Shown one piece after another: positions 1 through 7,293 of a stretch of DNA of 11,166 nt; within the stretch, counting starts at the first letter, position 1, and the number at the start of each line of letters is the position of its first letter. The stretch covers positions 1 to 11,166 of the forward strand of contig JAYOIK010000113.1 in the NCBI GenBank assembly GCA_038118725.1, given 5' to 3'. The stretch is from JADHLJ01 sp038118725 (GTDB lineage Bacteria > Pseudomonadota > Alphaproteobacteria > Thalassobaculales > Thalassobaculaceae). The translations under genes were made by a program, and so were the position numbers. Below the pieces are notes generated by a model. That model was given only the letters and a program-made list of their open reading frames with translations, ran no database searches and was not told the origin of the DNA.

Positions 1-1406
1 AAATAGTCCGACGGATCGATCAGCGTGGAGACAATGGCGCCGATGGCCATGTCGTAGCTGCCGTTGTTCACGTCATCGAACCATACCGATTCAACCACCG
101 TGCGCAGGTTGCATTTGACGTTGAGGGTCTGCTGCAGCATCGCCTGGATCGCCTGCGACCAGAGCTTGAAGCTGGCGACCTCGCGGACCAGGAAGTCCAA
201 GCCGTCGATGCCGTTGGCATGACCCGCCGCCGCCATCAGTTGCTTGGCCTCGGCAACCGCCGCCGACTGATCGTTCTGATAGCCGAGACGCTGCTTCAGT
301 TCCTCCTTCGGCGTCGCGACGCTGGAGAACGGATAGATGAATCCGCCGACCATCATCGGCGCCACGTCCTTGACCACGTCGACGAGAACCTCGCGGTCCA
401 GCACCAGATGGAAAGCCCGGCGCACCCGCGGATCGGCGAGCGGGCCCTTCTTGGCGTTCATCCAGGTCGCCTGAATAACACTCTGGTAATAGTCGACGCC
501 GGTCACGTCATTCCGCTTGTCCACCTCGCGGCGGGTAACCGGGTCAACCAGACGCGCATAGTCGATACGACCCGACAACAGGGCCGAGCCCAGTTCCGGC
601 GAGAACGGAAGCGCGTGATAGAACTCGATGCCGTCCAGATACGGGAGGCCTTCGTTCCAGTAGTTGTCGTTGCGCTTCATCTCCCAGACTTCCTGCTCAA
701 CCCGGCGCACGCTCTGGAACGGGCCGGTCCCCGGAACGTCCAGGGTCTTGCGCAGGTTGTAGTTATTGTCCTCGAGAGTCTTCTTGCGGACGATACCGTT
801 CCAGCCACTGGCGATGGCGCCCATGATGAAATCCGCCGGGCGCGGCTCGTGCAGCTTGAACTGGATCGTGTAGTCGTCCGGCGCCTCGACCGACTCAACG
901 GACTTGAACAGCGAGCTGCGCGGGATGTTGATGCCCGCCGGCGGCTTGGTGATCCGATCAAAGGTCGCCTTCACGTCCGCCGAAGTCATCTTGGCCCCGT
1001 CGGAGAACTCGACCCCCTTACGCAGATGGAAGGTATAGGTCTTACCGTCCTTGGCGATTTCCCAGCTATGCGCCAGGTCGGGAATGATGGTTTGACCGCT
1101 GTCGTTCGGGTTCCAGCGGACCAGATTGTCGTACATGCAAGCCTGGCTGCCGAGATTGTTGATCGTGCCGGACTGATGAAAATCCAGATGCGGGGGGCGC
1201 ATGGTGATGCCGTAACGCATCACGCCGCCGCGCTTGGCGTTGGGTTCCGGCGCCTTGAGCTTGAACTTGGAGCCATCCATCTCCATGGGCACCGCCGCCT
1301 TGGCGCGTCCGGCGCCGAGACCGGCCGCGCCGGCCGCCGCCGCCGCGCTCGCCGCCATGAAGCTCCGGCGGTTCAGCCACGGTTGCTTGAAACCTTTTCT
1401 AGTCAT
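1..1406 (-). CDS. Peptide-type ABC transporter substrate-binding protein (family 5), Tat-exported; C-terminus cut by window edge
   Basis: This is the extracytoplasmic binding protein of the Dpp/Opp-type importer encoded next to it; it should capture peptides or another small solute and deliver it to the permeases. 468 residues are visible and the reading frame runs off the left edge. Family members are about 500-540 residues, so roughly 40-70 are missing. The N-terminus has a twin-arginine signal: NRRSFM at residues 12-17, an Ala/Gly-rich hydrophobic stretch to about residue 33, then an AKA cleavage-like site near 35-37. The mature part has typical SBP_bac_5 features: PDLAHSWEIAKDGKTYTFHL, then VEFSDGAKMTSADVKATFDR, and later DPRVRRAFHLVLDRE. 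The ATG at 1404-1406 follows GGAGG with a 5-nt spacer. It is divergent from the ATPase genes. The family is secure; the substrate is not readable, since family 5 proteins bind peptides, opines, sugars and nickel chelates. Confidence 0.93.
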   Translation of the reverse strand, partial: MTRKGFKQPWLNRRSFMAASAAAAAGAAGLGAGRAKAAVPMEMDGSKFKLKAPEPNAKRGGVMRYGITMRPPHLDFHQSGTINNLGSQACMYDNLVRWNPNDSGQTIIPDLAHSWEIAKDGKTYTFHLRKGVEFSDGAKMTSADVKATFDRITKPPAGINIPRSSLFKSVESVEAPDDYTIQFKLHEPRPADFIMGAIASGWNGIVRKKTLEDNNYNLRKTLDVPGTGPFQSVRRVEQEVWEMKRNDNYWNEGLPYLDGIEFYHALPFSPELGSALLSGRIDYARLVDPVTRREVDKRNDVTGVDYYQSVIQATWMNAKKGPLADPRVRRAFHLVLDREVLVDVVKDVAPMMVGGFIYPFSSVATPKEELKQRLGYQNDQSAAVAEAKQLMAAAGHANGIDGLDFLVREVASFKLWSQAIQAMLQQTLNVKCNLRTVVESVWFDDVNNGSYDMAIGAIVSTLIDPSDY

Positions 1407-1517
1407 CTGGGTCCTCCCTTGTGATTTCTTTGTAATTTTGACACCAAACATTTTCACGTTTGCTAAGCTCGCCCAAGAAACGAGCCGCCGACAGGCAAAT
1501 CGGGTAGGAGGGATAGC
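1407..1517. promoter_or_regulatory. Divergent intergenic region between binding protein and ATPase genes
   Basis: This 111-bp AT-richer gap must drive the binding-protein gene leftward and the ATPase pair rightward. Ribosome-binding sites are clear on both strands: GGAGG at 1412-1416 read on the minus strand, and GGAGG at 1508-1512 on the plus strand. A perfect -35 hexamer, TTGACA, lies on the plus strand at 1438-1443. The -10 match near 1461-1467 (TGCTAAG) is weak, so the promoter call is tentative. I see no clear operator palindrome. Confidence 0.4.
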
Positions 1518-2579
1518 TTGAACCAGATCCAGCAAGCCGCGCAAGAACCAAGGGAGCAGCGCGCTCCTGGCGCGGACCGGGTTCTCGAGATCGACGACCT
1601 GCACATTGAGTTCAAATCCCCCGACGGTCTGGTCAAGGCGGTGGACGGGATGTCCTATTACGTGCGGGAGGGCGAAACGCTTGGCGTTGTTGGGGAATCC
1701 GGCTGCGGGAAAAGCGTAACGGCGCTTTCGATCTTGCGGCTCATTCCCAACCCGCCGGGCCGCATCAGCGGTGGAACCATCCAATTCCAGGGGAAAAGCC
1801 TGCTTGATCTCCCGGAGGATCAGCTTGAGGCGATCCGTGGAAATGACATATCCATGATCTTTCAGGAGCCGATGACCTCCCTGAACCCGCTCTATACGGT
1901 CGGCAAGCAAATCAGCGAGGCGTTGATGCTGCACCAGGGAATGAGCCGACGCGAGGCAATGGATCACGCGGTGGAAATGCTTCGTCGGGTTTCGATCCCG
2001 GAGCCGGAGGCGCGGGTCAACTCCTATCCCCACCAATTGTCCGGCGGCATGCGGCAACGGGTGATGATCGCCATGGCGATTTGCTGCAATCCGAAGGTCC
2101 TTATCGCAGACGAGCCGACCACCGCCCTGGATGTGACGATCCAGGCCCAGATTCTCGATCTCATGCGTGGCCTTCAAAAGGATACCGGCACGGCGATCAT
2201 CCTGATCACCCATGACATGGGCGTGGTGGCGGAGAACGCGGATCGGGTCGTGGTCATGTATGCCGGCCGCAAGGTCGAGGAAGCCGACGTGGACGAGCTG
2301 TTCGACAATCCCGGCCATCCCTATACGCGCGGGCTCCTCGGCTCCATCCCGAACCTCGAGGAAGTCGCTCACGACGATGGGGAGCGCGGACGGCTCACGG
2401 AAATCACCGGCATGGTCCCTTCCCTTTCCGATCTGCCGGTTGGTTGCGCCTTCGCTCCGCGCTGCCGCTTCGCGGTCGATAAATGCAATCAAGCATACCC
2501 ACCGCTAGAAGAGGCGCGCCCGGGCCATTGGATTGCCTGCTGGCGCTCGGGTGAACTCGATGGAGAGGCCGGATCATGA
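1518..2579 (+). CDS. Peptide/nickel-type ABC transporter ATP-binding protein (DppD/OppD-like)
   Basis: First of the two cytoplasmic ATPase subunits that power the Dpp/Opp-type importer. At 353 residues it has the length usual for DppD/OppD. Visible motifs are Walker A GESGCGKS at residues 59-66, Q-loop glutamine 116 (MIFQEP), signature LSGGMRQ at 174-180, Walker B VLIADEP at 194-200 and H-loop histidine 232. The C-terminal oligopeptide-transporter extension follows, with cysteines 310, 316, 323 and 341. Such a four-cysteine cluster is conserved in the family and has been linked to an iron-sulfur cluster in studied relatives. The start is a TTG, supported by GGAGG five bases upstream. No ATG occurs before residue 44, which would be too late to keep the N-terminal beta strands. 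Its stop overlaps the next start as ATGA, indicating translational coupling. Confidence 0.95.
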   Translation: MNQIQQAAQEPREQRAPGADRVLEIDDLHIEFKSPDGLVKAVDGMSYYVREGETLGVVGESGCGKSVTALSILRLIPNPPGRISGGTIQFQGKSLLDLPEDQLEAIRGNDISMIFQEPMTSLNPLYTVGKQISEALMLHQGMSRREAMDHAVEMLRRVSIPEPEARVNSYPHQLSGGMRQRVMIAMAICCNPKVLIADEPTTALDVTIQAQILDLMRGLQKDTGTAIILITHDMGVVAENADRVVVMYAGRKVEEADVDELFDNPGHPYTRGLLGSIPNLEEVAHDDGERGRLTEITGMVPSLSDLPVGCAFAPRCRFAVDKCNQAYPPLEEARPGHWIACWRSGELDGEAGS

Positions 2580-3634
2580 CCATCGACACAACGACCGCGG
2601 ATCCCCAGGGATCCCGCGACACCAGCCCCTCGCCGCTCATCCGCGTTGACAATCTGAAAAAGCATTTCCCCATTCACAAGGGCGTGTTTTCGCGGGTGGT
2701 CGGTCAAGTCTATGCCGTCGACGGGGTTTCCTTCGAAATCAAACCGGGTGAAACCTTGGGCCTGGTGGGTGAATCCGGTTGCGGCAAGTCCACGGTCGGG
2801 CGCACGGTGCTAAAGCTCCTGGAGCCCACGGACGGGTCGATCCAGATCAAGGGCGACGATATCACCGCCCTGCCCCCGGTCGAGATGCTGCCCTATCGCC
2901 AGCAGATGCAGATGATCTTTCAGGATCCCTTCGCCTCGCTGAATCCCCGCATGACCGCGGGCGCGATCGTCGGAGAGCCTCTGATTATCCATAACGTTGG
3001 TGACGAGGCCGAACGCAAGGATCGCGTCGCCTGGCTGTTTGAGCGGGTCGGCCTCAGGCCGGAGCGGATGTTCTCCTACGCCCACGAATTCTCGGGCGGG
3101 CAACGCCAGCGCTTGGGCATCGCCCGGGCCCTCGCGATCAATCCGGAACTGATCGTCTGCGACGAGCCGGTTTCGGCCCTGGATGTGTCGATCCAAGCCC
3201 AGATCATCAATCTCCTGATGGACCTGCAGGACGAGTTCAAGCTGTCCTATCTCTTCATCAGCCATGATCTCGCCGTCGTCGAGCATATCAGCCACCGGGT
3301 CGCGGTGATGTATCTCGGCCGCATCGTCGAAACGACGGACAAGACCAGCCTGTTCGACATGCCGCTGCATCCCTACACCCAGGCTCTGTTGCACGCGGTG
3401 CCGATCCCGAAATCCGGCGCCAAGAACCGAAGCCGGGTCATCCTTGAAGGCGACGTGCCGAGCCCGATCAATCCGCCCAAGGGCTGTCATTTCCACACCC
3501 GATGTCCGTTCGCCGTCGCGCGCTGCCGCACCCAGGAACCAGAGCTCAGGGAAGTCGCCCCCGGCCATCTGACCGCCTGCCATATTCACGATCAGGGCGT
3601 GAAATTCCCGCTGGAGAAACCAGCGGAGAATTGA
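2576..3634 (+). CDS. Peptide/nickel-type ABC transporter ATP-binding protein (DppF/OppF-like)
   Basis: Second ATPase subunit, pairing with the product of the preceding gene to form the heterodimeric motor. It has 352 residues. Motifs are Walker A GESGCGKS at 65-72, Q-loop glutamine 116 (MIFQDPF), signature FSGGQRQ at 172-178, Walker B ELIVCDEP at 191-198 and H-loop histidine 230. The phrase ASLNPRM after the Q-loop and the N-terminal LKKHFPI are typical of DppF/OppF rather than DppD. The C-terminal extension again carries four cysteines, at 304, 310, 317 and 335. The ATG lies inside the stop of the upstream gene (ATGA), with GGAGAGG seven bases before it. No further gene follows on this strand; the permeases are convergent beyond a 260-bp gap. 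Confidence 0.95.
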   Translation: MTIDTTTADPQGSRDTSPSPLIRVDNLKKHFPIHKGVFSRVVGQVYAVDGVSFEIKPGETLGLVGESGCGKSTVGRTVLKLLEPTDGSIQIKGDDITALPPVEMLPYRQQMQMIFQDPFASLNPRMTAGAIVGEPLIIHNVGDEAERKDRVAWLFERVGLRPERMFSYAHEFSGGQRQRLGIARALAINPELIVCDEPVSALDVSIQAQIINLLMDLQDEFKLSYLFISHDLAVVEHISHRVAVMYLGRIVETTDKTSLFDMPLHPYTQALLHAVPIPKSGAKNRSRVILEGDVPSPINPPKGCHFHTRCPFAVARCRTQEPELREVAPGHLTACHIHDQGVKFPLEKPAEN

Positions 3635-3894
3635 GCGGCGCTTACAGGCGTCCACATCACCTAAAAAGCGGCGGCCAGCTTCCTTTTATCGTCACCCCTC
3701 GGCCTGTGCTCGCGCAAGCGGGGAAAATGCGGGGCCCACTCCTCCGACCCCCAAACCGTGCCTAGCTTTTCTACAATCAAGGGGATCATGCCGTCGCTCC
3801 AATAGACAAGGCGGCGGAATGGGTCCCGCCCTCCGGCGGGATGACCATGATTAGAAAGCTAGACCTCCAACCGCGCGCCAACCATGCCACTCCG
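3635..3894. other. Convergent intergenic region with dispersed-repeat material
   Basis: This 260-bp gap lies between the ends of the second ATPase gene and the permease gene dppC-like. It encodes no recognisable protein. It contains a dispersed-repeat hairpin (3819-3848) and a pair of near-identical inverted 11-12-nt arms around it. The first half (about 3690-3750) is C/G-skewed and reads like another intergenic repeat fragment, but I cannot delimit it. No hairpin with a following T-run convincing enough to call a terminator is present on either strand. Confidence 0.55.
3762..3862. repeat. Intergenic palindromic repeat unit (VIPPEGGTHS type) between inverted arms
   Basis: The core is a GC-rich hairpin: TCCCGCC at 3824-3830, a CTCC loop, then GGCGGGA at 3835-3841. 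Outer ATGG/CCAT pairing extends it to about 3819-3848. Read on the minus strand it translates as VIPPEGGTHS, a phrase familiar to me from spurious ORFs over dispersed intergenic repeats in proteobacterial genomes. It is flanked by CTAGCTTTTCTA (3762-3773) and TAGAAAGCTAG (3852-3862), which are inverted copies of each other apart from one extra T. Whether these arms are the element's true ends or a coincidence cannot be settled from a single copy. Confidence 0.6.
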
Positions 3895-4806
3895 TTAGAC
3901 GGAGCCGCGTAGCCTCGGGTCGAGCACGTCGCGGATGCCGTCACCGAACAGGTTGAAGGCAAGCACGGTGATCGTGATCGCCGCGCCCGGGAAGAAGACC
4001 AGCCACCACGGCGGGACCAGCCCGGCATTCAGCGCGTCGGAGAGCATGTTGCCCCAGGTCGGCGTGGGCGGCGGAATGCCGACGCCGAGGAAGCCGAGGG
4101 ACGCCTCGATGATAATCGCGACACCCAGATGAGTCGTCGCCAGGATCAGATAGGGCGCGATGCATTGCGGCAGGATATGCAGCGCCATGATCCGCAGGTT
4201 CGAGGCGCCGAGGCTGCGCGCCGCCTCGACGAACGCCATCTCCTTAAGGGACAACACAACCGAGCGTATCACGCGCCCTCCAAACGGTATGCGTGTAATG
4301 GCGATCGCTATGATCACGGTTGTTGTTCCCGATCCAAGCGCCATGGCGATCGCCATTGCCAGAATCAAGTCGGGAAAAGCCTGGAGAAACTCGATGATGC
4401 GCTGGCTGATGATATCGAAGCGTCCGCCGAGAAAACCGCTGGCCAGCCCCCAGATCGCGCCGCCCGTGGTGCCGATCAGGACCGCCGAGATCGCCACCAG
4501 CAAGGAGGTCCGGCTTCCGTGAATGGTACGGCTGAGCGTGTCGCGCCCGATCTGGTCGGTGCCGAAGAAGTTGTCCGTGCTCGGCGCTTTCTGCATGGCC
4601 CGGAAGTTTGACTTCAACGGATCATGGGGCGCGATGAGCGGCGCCGACACCGCCATGACGACGATGGCGATCGCGACCACGCCCCAAAACGCCGACATGG
4701 GCGAGCGCCGCGCGAAGGTCGAGACCCCACGCCAAACCCTGACCATCAGCGAGGGCGGCGCAACTTCGGTTTTCGAGACGGAGGTTTCGGCGATATTCTC
4801 GGTCAT
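3895..4806 (-). CDS. Peptide/nickel-type ABC transporter permease (DppC/OppC-like)
   Basis: Second inner-membrane permease of the importer, 303 residues. The N-terminal OppC_N-type segment includes a first hydrophobic helix at about 41-59, followed by PLIAPHDP. The conserved FGTDQIGRDTLSR begins at residue 81. More membrane helices follow at about 101-125, 145-172, 216-243 and 266-288. The EAA loop that contacts the ATPases is seen as FVEAARSLGASNLRIMALHI (192-211). The C-terminus DVLDPRLRG is typical for the family. The ATG at 4804-4806 overlaps the stop of the upstream permease gene as ATGA, so the two are coupled. It is convergent with the ATPase genes rather than co-transcribed with them. 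Confidence 0.95.
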   Translation of the reverse strand: MTENIAETSVSKTEVAPPSLMVRVWRGVSTFARRSPMSAFWGVVAIAIVVMAVSAPLIAPHDPLKSNFRAMQKAPSTDNFFGTDQIGRDTLSRTIHGSRTSLLVAISAVLIGTTGGAIWGLASGFLGGRFDIISQRIIEFLQAFPDLILAMAIAMALGSGTTTVIIAIAITRIPFGGRVIRSVVLSLKEMAFVEAARSLGASNLRIMALHILPQCIAPYLILATTHLGVAIIIEASLGFLGVGIPPPTPTWGNMLSDALNAGLVPPWWLVFFPGAAITITVLAFNLFGDGIRDVLDPRLRGSV

Positions 4807-5759
4807 TGGTACCGGATCCTCGGGTCAAGCCAGGCAATGATGATGTCCACCGTGATGTTCAGCAGCACGAAGACGACGGCATAGAGAAACACCAAGTTCT
4901 GCATGACGAAGATGTCGCGCTCATTCACGGCGGTGAACATGGCGTATCCAAGGCCCGGCGTTCCGAATGCTCGCTCAACCGGAATGGAGCCCGCGAGCAC
5001 GAAACCGAGCAGGATGCCCGACAGGGTGATCACCGGCAGCAAAGCGTTCGGCAAGGCATGCAGGCGCACCACGAGACGCCCGCTGAGGCCCTTGGCCCGC
5101 GCCGTGCGGACATAATCCTCGCGGATTACCTCGAGCAGGCTGGATCGCGCCATGCGGGCGATATAGGCCGCCTGCCCGATCCCCAGCACGAAGGCCGGTC
5201 CTATGACGATCTGCAGGGTCGTTCCGGGGTTTTCGAACAGCGCCGCGCCGGTCAGGGGCGCGCGGTAACCGAACCCGAAAAGCAGGCCCAGCACGATCAG
5301 CATGCCGAGCCAGAAGCCGGGCACCGCGAGGCAAATGATGGAAACGAAGCGAACCACGTTGTCGGCGATGCTGTTGGGGCGCAGCGCGCTGATAATGGCA
5401 ACGGGAATACCGACGACCCAGGAAAGGATGACCGAGAGGATCGCGATCTGCGCGGTCAGCGGTCCTCGGCGCAACACCATCTCGCCGACGCTTTCGGCGC
5501 GGAAGAACGAGCGCCCGAACTCACCGCTCAGGATATCCATAACCCATCGAAAATACTGCACGATCAGCGGGTCGGCGAGACCCAGCTCCTTCATGTAGCT
5601 GAGCCGTTGTTCCTCGGTCAGCTTGGTCATGCCCTCGGGACCGAAGATCGCGGTCAAGGGGTCGCCCGGCATGACCCGCATGATGAAAAACACCAGGATC
5701 GACACGCCAAGAACCGTTAGCGCTCCGAAGCCAATGCGTCGGATGATATAGGCATACAT
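4803..5759 (-). CDS. Peptide/nickel-type ABC transporter permease (DppB/OppB-like)
   Basis: First inner-membrane permease of the importer, 318 residues from the chosen start. The N-terminus MYAYIIRRIGFGALTVLGVS matches the usual DppB opening, a short cytoplasmic RR segment and then helix one, followed by VMPGDP. The EAA loop is seen as YVRTARAKGL with HALPNALLPV (about 216-243), and the C-terminus WLDPRIRY is the standard one for DppB. The ATG at 5757-5759 was chosen because it begins exactly at the family N-terminus. A TTG three codons upstream (5766-5768) is equally open, and neither has a good Shine-Dalgarno sequence. It is the first gene of a two-gene minus-strand unit. Its promoter should lie in the 244-bp gap upstream but was not identified. 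Confidence 0.94.
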   Translation of the reverse strand: MYAYIIRRIGFGALTVLGVSILVFFIMRVMPGDPLTAIFGPEGMTKLTEEQRLSYMKELGLADPLIVQYFRWVMDILSGEFGRSFFRAESVGEMVLRRGPLTAQIAILSVILSWVVGIPVAIISALRPNSIADNVVRFVSIICLAVPGFWLGMLIVLGLLFGFGYRAPLTGAALFENPGTTLQIVIGPAFVLGIGQAAYIARMARSSLLEVIREDYVRTARAKGLSGRLVVRLHALPNALLPVITLSGILLGFVLAGSIPVERAFGTPGLGYAMFTAVNERDIFVMQNLVFLYAVVFVLLNITVDIIIAWLDPRIRYQ

Positions 5760-5768
5760 CGGTTTCAA

Positions 5769-6012
5769 TGCCCAAAATGGTTCGTGACGAACGGTGAAGT
5801 AGTTAACGGTTACGCGTGTTTAGCGGTCAGCTTGCGGGTGCCTCGCGAACCAAGTCAAGCCGTAAACCCGAGAACATCGCACGCCATTTCATTTCCGATA
5901 GCGTGTCGAACATGGCCGCGACATTCGCGTACCAAGGTCCGACAACCCGACTCGCGCCGAGCCCGCTCCCCTCTCAAATCGTACCCGAGCCCAAGTCTCG
6001 GTAAAGTTCGCC
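5769..6012. other. Intergenic region upstream of the permease genes
   Basis: This 244-bp stretch separates the permease operon start from the end of the oxidoreductase gene on the same strand. It must hold the permease promoter, yet no good -35/-10 pair stands out on the minus strand. A small perfect inverted repeat, GTTCG-TGA-CGAAC, lies at 5780-5792, about 20 bp before the start codon, and could be an operator or chance. Reading frames crossing the region show no recognisable protein. Confidence 0.4.
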
Positions 6013-7074
6013 CTAACTTCGCGTCGGATCGGGGGAAACCTCGATCAAGGTTTTTCCGAAATTTCCGCCTTCCAACATCTCGCGGAAAACCTTCGGGGTC
6101 TCGTCGAGACCTGGACGGATATCCTCTCGGTACCGCACGCGACCATCCTTCAGCCACTCGCCCATGCGGGCGAGGAATGTATCCTGGTGATCGGCGACGA
6201 AATCGCGAACCGCCAATGGGAAGACCCCACAGCCGAGACGCTCGAAGACGGGTTGGCCGGTCTCGTACCAAACCTCGCTCGGTTCGCGACCGTCGGTGTT
6301 CCCGTACTGCGAAATCAGCCCACATCGGGTAATCCGCGCGCCGGTATTGAGATGCGCCAATATCGCCTCGAAGGTCTTGCCGCCGACATTCTCGAAATAG
6401 ATGTCGATACCGTCCGGACAAGCGGCGCGAAGATCACCGGCGAGATCATCGCTCAAATGCGATACGCAGGCATCGAAGCCCAATTCCGCGGTCACGAAAT
6501 CGCGCTTCTCGGACCGACCGGCGACCCCAACCACGCGGCATCCGAGAATTTTCGCGATTTGGCCGACCACCTGGCCCACGCCACCGGACGCGGCGGAGAC
6601 CACCACGGTTTCTCCGGCCCGCGGCCGGCATTGCACCACCAAGCCGGAATACGCGGTCAACCCGAGCATTCCCAGCACGCCCACGGCCGTGGAAATCGGC
6701 GCGACCGCTGGGTCCAGCTTGCGCGGAAACATGTAGCCGAAGACGGACACGCCGTCGCCGGTCAAACCGTGACTGCTCCAACCGTTGGTGTTGAAGATGA
6801 AGTCGCCCTCGGCGAAGTCCGGAATGTTGCTCTTGAGAACCTGACTAACCGTCCGGCCATGACAAACCTCTCCAGGCTTCTCGTCTCCCCGGCGCCGTCG
6901 CCCCCATTGGTAGGGGTCCAGGGAGAGGTAAACGGTACGTGAGAGAAGCTGGCCGGGTCCCGGGTCGGGGAGCGCCTCCTCTTTCCAGAGAAAATCGTCG
7001 GCTACCGGCAATCCGCCCGGCGGCTGGCGCGCGAGCAGCCATTGTTGGTTCGTGTTCAAGGGTCTCTTCTCCAT
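6013..7074 (-). CDS. Zinc-independent NADP-dependent oxidoreductase, MDR superfamily (CurA / prostaglandin reductase-like)
   Basis: Cytoplasmic medium-chain dehydrogenase/reductase, 353 residues, of the group that reduces activated C=C double bonds with NADPH (curcumin/2-alkenal reductase, leukotriene B4 dehydrogenase). The N-terminal part carries LLSRTVYLSLDPYQWGR (43-59), where CurA-type enzymes have LSLDPYMRGR. The nucleotide-binding fold shows AASGGVGQ at 161-168, and DIYFENVGG follows at 224-232. The C-terminus, YREDIRPGLDE then GGNFGKTLIEV, is the family signature. The zinc-ligand cysteine cluster of alcohol dehydrogenases is absent. The ATG at 7072-7074 has GGGGAG seven bases upstream; an ATG five codons further up (7089) has no ribosome-binding site. 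It is divergent from the reductase-family/CoA-transferase pair. The substrate is unknown. Confidence 0.9.
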   Translation of the reverse strand: MEKRPLNTNQQWLLARQPPGGLPVADDFLWKEEALPDPGPGQLLSRTVYLSLDPYQWGRRRRGDEKPGEVCHGRTVSQVLKSNIPDFAEGDFIFNTNGWSSHGLTGDGVSVFGYMFPRKLDPAVAPISTAVGVLGMLGLTAYSGLVVQCRPRAGETVVVSAASGGVGQVVGQIAKILGCRVVGVAGRSEKRDFVTAELGFDACVSHLSDDLAGDLRAACPDGIDIYFENVGGKTFEAILAHLNTGARITRCGLISQYGNTDGREPSEVWYETGQPVFERLGCGVFPLAVRDFVADHQDTFLARMGEWLKDGRVRYREDIRPGLDETPKVFREMLEGGNFGKTLIEVSPDPTRS

Positions 7075-7120
7075 CGGCTTTCTCCCCATGAACGCGCCGG
7101 CGCGCGCGGGGGACGCAATC

Positions 7121-7150
7121 CTTATGAGTGACCCGGCTGGTCGGTGTCAA
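7121..7150 (-). promoter_or_regulatory. Candidate sigma-70-type promoter for the oxidoreductase gene
   Basis: On the minus strand a perfect TTGACA (-35, positions 7150-7145) is followed after 18 bases by CATAAG (-10, positions 7126-7121), which matches TATAAT at four positions. Transcription would begin about 40 bp before the start codon. The leader would include a perfect 12-bp palindrome, CGCGCCGGCGCG, at 7093-7104. Confidence 0.5.
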
Positions 7151-7293
7151 AACCGGATAACCCGCGCGACCTCTCGCGTGAAATCGCGTATGGGGGAAAG
7201 AGACCATTACTTGAACGACGGCGTTGAGCTAGATTCCATGAACATCGGCGGAGCGGCGCTGTTCCGTGGGAAACGGTCAAGGGAGCCAAAGCA
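7151..7293. other. Remainder of divergent intergenic region before the GrdB-like gene
   Basis: No gene is seen here. It should contain the plus-strand promoter for the GrdB-like gene, but no convincing -35/-10 pair with normal spacing was found. A clear ribosome-binding site, AAGGGAG at 7279-7285, lies eight bases before the ATG at 7294. Confidence 0.4.

Noticed and set aside
219..1424. Long open frame (about 400 codons) on the plus strand
   Set aside because: It is antisense to the binding-protein gene, whose minus-strand translation has a signal peptide and family motifs. The antisense product is Arg/His-rich with no recognisable domain, a common artefact of GC-rich codon use.
2810..3655. 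Open frame of 281 codons on the minus strand
   Set aside because: Antisense shadow of the second ATPase, which has every ABC motif in order.
3655..3690. AAGC...GCTT stem followed by CCTTTTAT after the second ATPase gene as a terminator
   Set aside because: Only four pairs with an eight-base loop and an interrupted T-run, so it is too weak to list.
4806..5720. Plus-strand frame beginning VPDPRVKPGNDD, similar to dispersed-repeat translations
   Set aside because: This is the reverse complement of the end of the DppB-like gene (WLDPRIRYQ) and of the gene body, so the resemblance to repeat-derived peptides is coincidental.
5780..5792. GTTCG-TGA-CGAAC as an operator upstream of the permease genes
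   Set aside because: Only five-base arms and a single occurrence; no regulator gene is nearby. Noted in the intergenic entry but not called as a site.
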